Of a stretch of DNA of 23,219 nucleotides, positions 6,912-11,508 are shown piece after piece. Under the pieces are notes generated by a model. It saw only the letters and a list, made by a program, of their open reading frames with translations, did not search any database and had not been told where the DNA came from. Both the position numbers and the translations under genes were made by a program. The number at the start of each line of letters is the position of its first letter. The first letter of the stretch is position 1. Source of the DNA: Bacteroidales bacterium UBA3742 (GTDB lineage Bacteria; Bacteroidota; Bacteroidia; Bacteroidales; Paludibacteraceae); assembly GCA_002371785.1 (NCBI GenBank), contig DFGU01000087.1, positions 5,454-28,672 on the forward strand. The letters are read 5' to 3'.

Positions 6912-7358
6912 ATGAAACCTGCAATCTATCGTAGAAACAGTTGGCTGCCGACAAACGGATGGTTCCCCACCGTATTCGACGAGTTTTTGAACAATGACAT
7001 TCTGAACACGGCCAGCAATGTGGCACCTTCGGTAAACGTCAAAGAGACCGCTAACAGTTACACCGTTGAACTGGCTGCTCCGGGTGTTAAGAAAGAGTAC
7101 TGCCGAGTACACGTCGATGAAGACCACAACTTGTGCGTTGCCATCGAGAACAAGTTCGAGCACAAGGAAGAAGACAAACACGAGCACTATCTGAGACGCG
7201 AGTTTGCTTACACGAACTTCGAGCAGAAGTACACCTTGCCGGACAATGTGGACGAGGCAAAGATCGCCGCTAAGGTCGAAGATGGTATCTTGACGATTGA
7301 GTTGCCGAAGATCAAACGCGAAGAAGGCAAGACCACTCGCCAAATCGCCATCTCATAA
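6912..7358 (+). CDS. hsp20: Small heat shock protein (Hsp20/alpha-crystallin family)
   Basis: The 148-residue protein has an N-terminal arm (1-36), an alpha-crystallin domain (about 38-135) and the C-terminal I-x-I anchor (IAI, 145-147). The domain begins SVNVKETANSYTVELAAPGV (40-59) and ends with the family's conserved A-x-x-x-x-G-I-L motif in AKVEDGILTIELPK (120-133). It is an ATP-independent holdase that assembles into oligomers and keeps unfolding proteins soluble in the cytoplasm. It is monocistronic: a sigma-54 promoter and a strong ribosome binding site precede it, and an intrinsic terminator follows 20 bases after its stop. This implies tightly regulated, high-level stress expression driven by an RpoN-dependent activator that is not in the window. 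Confidence 0.95.
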   Translation: MKPAIYRRNSWLPTNGWFPTVFDEFLNNDILNTASNVAPSVNVKETANSYTVELAAPGVKKEYCRVHVDEDHNLCVAIENKFEHKEEDKHEHYLRREFAYTNFEQKYTLPDNVDEAKIAAKVEDGILTIELPKIKREEGKTTRQIAIS

Positions 7359-7378
7359 CAAAGCATGTATCCATGCAG

Positions 7379-7405
7379 AGCACTCCTAAGCGAGTGCTTT
7401 TTTTT
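7379..7405 (+). terminator. Intrinsic terminator of hsp20
   Basis: A stem AGCACTC/GAGTGCT with a six-base loop is followed by a run of eight T. It lies 20 bases after the hsp20 stop. Confidence 0.88.
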
Positions 7406-7413
7406 ATGCAACA

Positions 7414-7812
7414 GTACAAGTACAATACAGCAATGCGAGTGTGCAGGTTATGCTTTTCCGCGACCGTCTGGAGATATGGAATTCCATCGGCAGGAAAAAG
7501 TAACAGAGCAACCTCAAAAAGTGTCAGACTCGGACGAAAAAGTGTCAGACCTTGAGTCCAAAAGTAACCAAGCGGTCCCAAAAAGTAACCAAGCGGCCCC
7601 AAAAAGTAACCAAGTGGAGCCCAAAAGTAACCAAGTGCGCTTGACTGCAAAGCAGCGAAAAGTGTTAGAGTTCTGTGATGAGACACCGCGCACAGCTCAA
7701 GAGATTTTAGAAATGCTTGGTGTGCAGAACCAAAATAAAACTCGCCAGCAGTACACCACCAAATTAGTGCTATGCCGCACTTCCTCCTTTCCCCAAGGAA
7801 TATCACTGCGTT
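7414..7812 (+). pseudogene. Decayed AlbA_2/RecG-like ATP-binding protein (two fragments in different frames)
   Basis: One frame from 7414 reads YSNASVQVMLFRDRLEIWN and stops at 7501-7503. This matches the conserved segment before the C-terminal part of AlbA_2/HATPase_c_4 proteins (often called RecG-like or ATP-binding transcriptional regulators). A second frame then carries the typical family tail: a linker of heptad repeats around KSNQ, followed by a winged-helix end (LTAKQRKVLEFCDETPRTAQEILEMLGV, then KTRQQYTTKLV to about 7770). The roughly 100-150 residues that normally separate these parts are missing, the reading frames differ, and the N-terminal half is absent, so the gene is broken by deletion and frameshift. 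The last bases overlap the end of the convergent 7811 gene. A short real product from the second frame cannot be excluded but is unlikely. Confidence 0.75.
7516..7643 (+). repeat. 21-base tandem repeats encoding seven-residue repeats
   Basis: Two 21-base units starting AAAAAGTGTCAGAC (7516-7557) are followed by four 21-base units starting AAAAGTAACCAAG (7560-7643), the last degenerate. In frame they encode KVSDxxE and KSNQxxP heptads, the variable linker of the decayed ATP-binding protein. Confidence 0.85.
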
Positions 7813-8257
7813 AGCATTCCTCGGGGGCCCCGAATCGCTCTTCTCGCATACATCGATAGATCTCGGAAAACATCCATCCGTAGAAGTGCTTGTGCTGCTT
7901 GCTGTCGGCGGGGAAACCGGCGCGATACTCCGCGTACTTCTCTTGCCAGATACGTGCCTGGGCGATATCTTCCTCTGTAAACTCCTCCGGATGATAATAT
8001 ATGCGCTCTATATCATGCGCCATGCGCTGCGCTGCCTTAATCATCTCGCGGTTGCGGGTTGCGCCATCGGACCACGGACCTTCGTGGAAATGATACACAT
8101 ATACCAAGTGCACCTTACTTCCATCCTTGTCGTGCCATTTCTCACCCCAGTCATGCCATTTGCAAACCAAACGCGCCCGATTCTGCTGCCCTTCTTTTTC
8201 ACTATCCAGTGCTCCTCGCACCGTATCTATCAAATCTATAAATGTTACTCTAGCCAT
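7811..8257 (-). CDS. Hypothetical protein (148 aa) downstream of the DUF3987 gene
   Basis: The frame runs from the ATG at 8257 to TAA at 7811. It starts MARVTFIDLIDTVRGALDSE and is rich in charged and aromatic residues (HDWGEKWHDKDG, YVYHFHEGPW, QEKYAEYRAGF, FYGWMFSEIY). It has no signal peptide, membrane helix or cysteine motif. The N-terminal MARVxFIDLIDTVxGAL block resembles uncharacterised Bacteroidales proteins that I recall from accessory regions; this is recognition by memory, not a search. It lies on the same strand as the DUF3987 gene but is separated from it by a 343-base repeat-rich spacer, and no clear promoter is visible. Composition and length suggest a real cytoplasmic protein of unknown function. 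Confidence 0.65.
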   Translation of the reverse strand: MARVTFIDLIDTVRGALDSEKEGQQNRARLVCKWHDWGEKWHDKDGSKVHLVYVYHFHEGPWSDGATRNREMIKAAQRMAHDIERIYYHPEEFTEEDIAQARIWQEKYAEYRAGFPADSKQHKHFYGWMFSEIYRCMREERFGAPEEC

Positions 8258-8274
8258 AATTTTTTCTTTTTGGT

Positions 8275-8295
8275 ATCCGCCTATGCATGGCGGAT
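8275..8295. repeat. Hairpin ATCCGCC/GGCGGAT
   Basis: The 7-base arms are perfect around the loop TATGCAT, which is itself nearly palindromic. The hairpin lies 17 bases upstream of the start of the 7811 gene (minus strand), in its presumed leader. Confidence 0.6.
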
Positions 8296-8320
8296 TGGTT
8301 AATATTATTTTGTTAATTGT

Positions 8321-8339
8321 CCCGGCATTTTATGCCGGT
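8321..8339. repeat. Hairpin CCGGCAT-TTT-ATGCCGG, spacer copy
   Basis: The 7-base arms are perfect. The 19-base element CCCGGCATTTTATGCCGGT recurs with one change (G for the 11th base) at 8988-9006 inside the DUF3987 gene. Confidence 0.7.
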
Positions 8340-8375
8340 TTTGTCCTTCCTTGTCTTAGGGTCCTATCAGGGGCC

Positions 8376-8408
8376 AGTCCGGGTTAAGTCCGGGTTAAGT
8401 CCGGGTAA
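8376..8408. repeat. Three tandem copies of AGTCCGGGTTA
   Basis: The 11-base units start at 8376, 8387 and 8398; the last ends TAA instead of TTA. They are followed by less regular CACCCTAA-type words. Confidence 0.75.
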
Positions 8409-8510
8409 TCCTAGACTTTAGTCCTAATGTCACCCTAATCACACCCTAACCACAGCCCTTTTTCAGTACGTCCCCTTGACGACGAGTCAGCGTCGTCGTT
8501 ATTTTTGTCG

Positions 8511-8595
8511 TGACAATATGGCAATTTGACAATTTCGCACATATTCGCCTGATCTATTGACGCTTGCATATTGTCATCAAATTGCCATATTGTCA
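8511..8595. repeat. Inverted repeat with perfect 19-base arms
   Basis: The left arm 8511-8529 (TGACAATATGGCAATTTGA) is the exact reverse complement of 8577-8595, with a 47-base loop. The arms themselves consist of TGACAAT/TGGCAAT-type words that recur just outside. The structure starts 6 bases after the 3' end of the DUF3987 gene, reading along the minus strand. Confidence 0.8.
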
Positions 8596-8600
8596 AATTG

Positions 8601-9959
8601 TCATCCTGCTTTTTTATAAAGCCCATGCTTTACCTTTATAATTAGCCCTTCTTGTTGCCATTTTTCATTCCAGCGAAAGGCAGTCCTTGCAGAGATGCCT
8701 TGCAATTTTGCTTCTTTTATTAGATCCTGATGCTCGTATTCCTCTTTCAACTGCTCAAACAGCACCTTCCTCTGGTCTATCGGCTTAATCTCCGGCACCA
8801 CATCCTGCGCATCCCCGTCTATCATCCTGTACGCCGCTGCCATATGCAGCAATAGCTTATTCCCTATCATCTCCGCCGCCTCATAATCCTGGTCGCTACA
8901 ATAAATAGTATCGACCATATATGGGCGATCTTTATCATCTCTTTCGTCCGTTGTGTCGTCTTGGAGACGGATTCCTTTGTCTATTATCCCGGCATTTGAT
9001 GCCGGTCTTAGTTCGTTTCCTGCTCCGCGTGACAGCGCGGAGTCTCCCCGCATCGCCGTCAGTATCATCGCTATCCTTTCTATCTGTACCGCCATCCTTA
9101 TTACCGCCGAGTGGAAGTTTTCGCCAAGGAGCGAGATGAGCGTAGCGTACTCCGTCTGCAGGTGTTCGCCGAGGCGTTCCTTCTGGGCATCGGTGAGACT
9201 CCACTCTCTTTCGCCGGCGTTCATCAGCGTCTCGTAGGTTCGCAGGAGGCGCTGTCCGACTATGCGAGGCACGGCGCTCTGCCCACCCTTGGAACTCACA
9301 TAGCGCTTGTCGAACGGATTGGTACCGCGGATGACGACCGTCAGCAGACGGCTGAAATAGCCATTCTCCACCGAGGGCACCAGGGCGCGGTACTGATTGA
9401 ACGTACCGGTCAGGAGCATACTGAGGCGCGGACTCTGGATCTCGGACGAGCCGTTGCAGCGGTTGCGGGAGATGGGTTCGTGCTCGGCGGCTTTGCGCAG
9501 GGCGGTGTTGTAGTTAGCGGCGCTCGACTTCCAGATGTCCGTAATGACCGAACCTTCGGACTCGTGCATATAGCCGCAGCCGTTCTGCGAGGCCAGGGCT
9601 TTGTACCAAGCAGGCAGCGTGCTGTCGCCCGAGATAAGCATGGGGTACTGCTCGTCCAGGACGCGCACCATCTCGAGCGCCTGACCGGCGATACCCTTGC
9701 CGCTCGCCGCAGCCGCCAGGATGAAGCACTGGAGGTTGGCGTAGTACTTCTTGCCGGTCGGGCCGTACGTAAAGTACAAATTAGGTACGCACGCGCTTGC
9801 GGCCGCGAGGGTGGCCATGAGCAGGATGTCCTGCTCCTCGGGCGTCGAGGCCAGCGATAGCATCTGTTGCAAACTCTCAGGAAGTTTTTGCATGTCGAGG
9901 TGACTCACGATGCGGAGGTCTTCCTGTCCCTCCAGATTTAGGTTCTGAATTTCATTCAT
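8601..9959 (-). CDS. DUF3987 family primase/helicase-like protein
   Basis: The 452-residue protein carries the DUF3987 core: LYFTYGPTGKKYYANLQCFILAA followed by a Walker-A-like loop AAAASGKG (82-89), an acidic HESEG segment (about 133), and the LLTGTFNQ...VENGYFSRLL block (about 182-210) typical of this family. The C-terminal 50 residues look like a winged helix (ARTAFRWNEKWQQEGLIIKV). DUF3987 proteins are found in Bacteroidetes mobile or accessory islets, often after a VirE-type primase domain; none is fused here. A predicted role in DNA replication or repair of an element is inference. Residues about 306-324 contain an in-frame insertion carrying two DNA hairpins. A -7 box (10033-10040) and an octamer-repeat leader precede the start. 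Confidence 0.82.
   Translation of the reverse strand: MNEIQNLNLEGQEDLRIVSHLDMQKLPESLQQMLSLASTPEEQDILLMATLAAASACVPNLYFTYGPTGKKYYANLQCFILAAAASGKGIAGQALEMVRVLDEQYPMLISGDSTLPAWYKALASQNGCGYMHESEGSVITDIWKSSAANYNTALRKAAEHEPISRNRCNGSSEIQSPRLSMLLTGTFNQYRALVPSVENGYFSRLLTVVIRGTNPFDKRYVSSKGGQSAVPRIVGQRLLRTYETLMNAGEREWSLTDAQKERLGEHLQTEYATLISLLGENFHSAVIRMAVQIERIAMILTAMRGDSALSRGAGNELRPASNAGIIDKGIRLQDDTTDERDDKDRPYMVDTIYCSDQDYEAAEMIGNKLLLHMAAAYRMIDGDAQDVVPEIKPIDQRKVLFEQLKEEYEHQDLIKEAKLQGISARTAFRWNEKWQQEGLIIKVKHGLYKKAG
8988..9042. repeat. Two hairpins embedded in the DUF3987 coding sequence
   Basis: Hairpin 1 (8989-9005) is CCGGCAT-TTG-ATGCCGG, the near-identical copy of the spacer hairpin at 8321-8339. Hairpin 2 (9023-9042) is CTCCGCG-TGACAG-CGCGGAG, with perfect 7-base arms. 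Together they encode about 19 residues (within ALSRGAGNELRPASNAGI) without breaking the frame. Confidence 0.75.
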
Positions 9960-9960
9960 A

Positions 9961-9992
9961 ACGTTAAGGTGTTAAATAGTTAAACGGTTAAA
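9961..9992 (-). repeat. Four octamers TTTAACNN in the DUF3987 leader
   Basis: On the minus strand the sequence just before the ATG reads TTTAACCG, TTTAACTA, TTTAACAC, CTTAACGT with no gaps. It forms the last 33 bases of the leader. Confidence 0.75.
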
Positions 9993-10032
9993 CATGGTCG
10001 CTTGCGCGACGTGAATTTTTCGAAATCGAGTG

Positions 10033-10040
10033 CAAAGTTA
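10033..10040 (-). promoter_or_regulatory. Probable -7 box of the DUF3987 gene
   Basis: TAACTTTG on the minus strand matches the -7 consensus and lies about 74 bases upstream of the start at 9959. No TTG is present at the expected -33 position, so the promoter is half-supported. Confidence 0.45.
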
Positions 10041-10075
10041 CTGCAAAAACTGACCAAAAAAAAGGACACATACTA

Positions 10076-10103
10076 AAAATGGACGTCCATTGACGTCCAT
10101 TTT
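10076..10103 (-). terminator. Terminator-like hairpin after the 10108 gene
   Basis: AAAATGGACGTC (10076-10087) pairs perfectly with GACGTCCATTTT (10092-10103) around a four-base loop, giving a 12-base stem. On the minus strand the 3' arm ends in TTTT plus one more T. The stem starts 4 bases after the stop of the 10108 gene and lies before the promoter of the next gene. Confidence 0.75.
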
Positions 10104-10107
10104 CTGA

Positions 10108-11229
10108 TTATTTCAAGTGAGGTTTTGGAGGAAATTTAAGTTTGCGATTTAGGCTGTGGTACAGCGAGTTATAGTCCACTGCCCAACCGAACATAAATGT
10201 CAATTGATCACAAATTTTCGTTTTATGAATTTTATAGTACTTTTTAAACTCCGGATCGTACTTGCATCGCTCCAGGATATACTCGCGCACGGCAGTATAG
10301 TCATTCTCCGGCGGAATAGGCAGGGTAGTATCAAGGAACAGTTCCTGCTGCGGATTTTTGCGGGTCGGCATAGCTGCTACAGGTTGCAGTTTCGCCTGCA
10401 CAAACTCCTGCCACTTGGTCATCCAAGCGCGGAATAAATTGTGTGCCTCCGCCGAGAAATGCTTCATTTCGGGCTTGAGGAAGTCGTAGTTGATTTCGTT
10501 GTCCAGAATCATTTGCTTATACTGAGCCAAGCGCACTTTCTCGTCAGGATAGAGTTTCGCATCCGCTTGGAATCCACCCCATAGCCATTCCCAGTATCCA
10601 CAGAGCACCTGCTCGGCGCTGAGGCCATCGAAGACAAATGTGGGAGAGGGGTCGTTGGTCGTTAGTCGTTTGTCGTTGGAGAGTTTCTGATTCAGTTCGA
10701 ACACCTTGACCGAATCCATCCAGTCGATCGACAGCAGTTCTTGGCGCCGCGTCTCCGCATGGCCGGCGCTGAAGAGCCATTGTGCAAAGGGTGTCGTCCA
10801 GGGCACAAAATCGTAGATATGCTCGCATACTTGCTCGCGCACGAGGCGCTGCATATACTCTACCGTCAGCCCTACCGCCAGATCCAGCAATCGATCGTTG
10901 CGGCAGATACGCAGCAACATTTGCTGATCAGAGGCCAATACCAGATGCGCCTCGCAGAAGGCCTCCACTTCGGTACGGAGCAAGCCGCCGTTGTCGCGCC
11001 TTACTTCCTGCTCATAACGCGCGATCAGTGCATCCCGCTGGGCGGGTGTATCCATGGCCACACCGCGGGCATCACCCTCGTCGGTATCCACAATCAGCGC
11101 CGCCATAATCGCCGCCCCCAGGAAGCCGCGTATCTCCAGCGGCTCCTCATCCTCAGGCATATACACCAGCCTATGCGCCTCGTAGCGCAAGCGGTCAGAA
11201 AAACGATAATCAGCTAAAAGTCGAATCAT
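10108..11229 (-). CDS. Unrecognised 373-residue protein
   Basis: I start the frame at MIRLLADYRF (11229), because the longer open frame (to 11289) would lie inside the promoter. I do not recognise the family. The protein is soluble, with no signal peptide or clear membrane helix. The N-terminal half is alpha-helical and acidic (MPEDEEPLEIRGFLGAAIMAALIVDTDEG at about 24-52). The middle has aromatic-rich segments (YDFVPWTTPFAQWLF, YWEWLWGGF). The C-terminal 60 residues are basic (LERCKYDPEFKKYYKIHKTKICDQL, LNRKLKFPPKPHLK). Residues 184-193 are encoded by four heptamer repeats, a probable insertion. It is divergent from the restriction-modification operon with a shared 280-base control region. 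It is followed by a strong hairpin. Any link to the restriction system is unproven. Confidence 0.75.
   Translation of the reverse strand: MIRLLADYRFSDRLRYEAHRLVYMPEDEEPLEIRGFLGAAIMAALIVDTDEGDARGVAMDTPAQRDALIARYEQEVRRDNGGLLRTEVEAFCEAHLVLASDQQMLLRICRNDRLLDLAVGLTVEYMQRLVREQVCEHIYDFVPWTTPFAQWLFSAGHAETRRQELLSIDWMDSVKVFELNQKLSNDKRLTTNDPSPTFVFDGLSAEQVLCGYWEWLWGGFQADAKLYPDEKVRLAQYKQMILDNEINYDFLKPEMKHFSAEAHNLFRAWMTKWQEFVQAKLQPVAAMPTRKNPQQELFLDTTLPIPPENDYTAVREYILERCKYDPEFKKYYKIHKTKICDQLTFMFGWAVDYNSLYHSLNRKLKFPPKPHLK
10651..10678. repeat. Four heptamers GTCGTTN inside the 10108 gene
   Basis: GTCGTTG, GTCGTTA, GTCGTTT and GTCGTTG follow each other without gaps (28 bases). On the coding strand they encode part of LSNDKRLTTNDPS. 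Confidence 0.85.
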
Positions 11230-11233
11230 GCTG

Positions 11234-11264
11234 CAAAGGTACAACAAATATTTGAAATGTACAA
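11234..11264 (-). promoter_or_regulatory. Promoter of the 10108 gene, nearly abutting its start codon
   Basis: On the minus strand TTG (11262-11264), a 20-base spacer and TACCTTTG (11234-11241) fit the consensus. The -7 box ends only four bases before the ATG at 11229, so the transcript should start at or within a few bases of the start codon. The spacer contains the palindrome CAAATATTTG (11245-11254). Confidence 0.7.
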
Positions 11265-11425
11265 GATTTTGGCACAAAAAATAAAACATGCTTGCATAGT
11301 TTTAGTTTTTGCGGTAAAAGATTGGCGTTTGCACAACTGTGCGAACGTTCCTTCGAAGGGCCCCTTTAGGGTAGTTGGTCGAAGGTACGAAAAAAAATGC
11401 ACAACTGCAAATTTTGAAGGATTTT

Positions 11426-11457
11426 TTTGTATATACCAAAAAAAAGTAGTAACTTTG
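11426..11457 (+). promoter_or_regulatory. Promoter of the hsdM operon
   Basis: TTTG (11426-11429), a 20-base spacer and TAACTTTG (11450-11457) match the consensus, with TATATAC following the -33 box. The ATG is 51 bases downstream. Overlapping dyads CCTTCGAAGG (11350-11359) and AAGGGCCCCTT (11356-11366) lie about 60 bases upstream. Confidence 0.75.
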
Positions 11458-11508
11458 CAGGCTGAAAGCGTGCAAACGCAAACAAACGATAAAAACTAAC
11501 ACCACGAT

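Larger units (their letters stand above)
8258..8600. other. Repeat-rich spacer without a convincing gene
   Basis: The spacer holds, in order, a hairpin with 7-base arms (8275-8295), a second hairpin (8321-8339), three 11-base direct repeats (8376-8408), several TTAGGGTG-like words on the minus strand (about 8425-8455) and a long inverted repeat (8511-8595). A 63-codon minus-strand frame (8435-8626) crosses it, but it is built from the repeats. I see no TAnnTTTG promoter for the 7811 gene. Confidence 0.6.

Noticed and set aside
7365..7500. N-terminal part of the frame starting at 7365, crossing the terminator
   Set aside because: It would begin inside the hsp20 3' region and read through a strong intrinsic terminator. 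Only the later part has family similarity, as a pseudogene fragment.
8435..8626. 63-codon minus-strand frame after the DUF3987 gene
   Set aside because: Its codons are made of the TGACAAT/TGGCAAT repeats, it overlaps the end of the DUF3987 gene by 26 bases, and it has no family resemblance or promoter.
7811..9992. Complete mobile element with attachment sites
   Set aside because: No integrase, transposase, tRNA target or flanking direct repeats are visible. The DUF3987 gene and repeats suggest an accessory islet but not a defined element.
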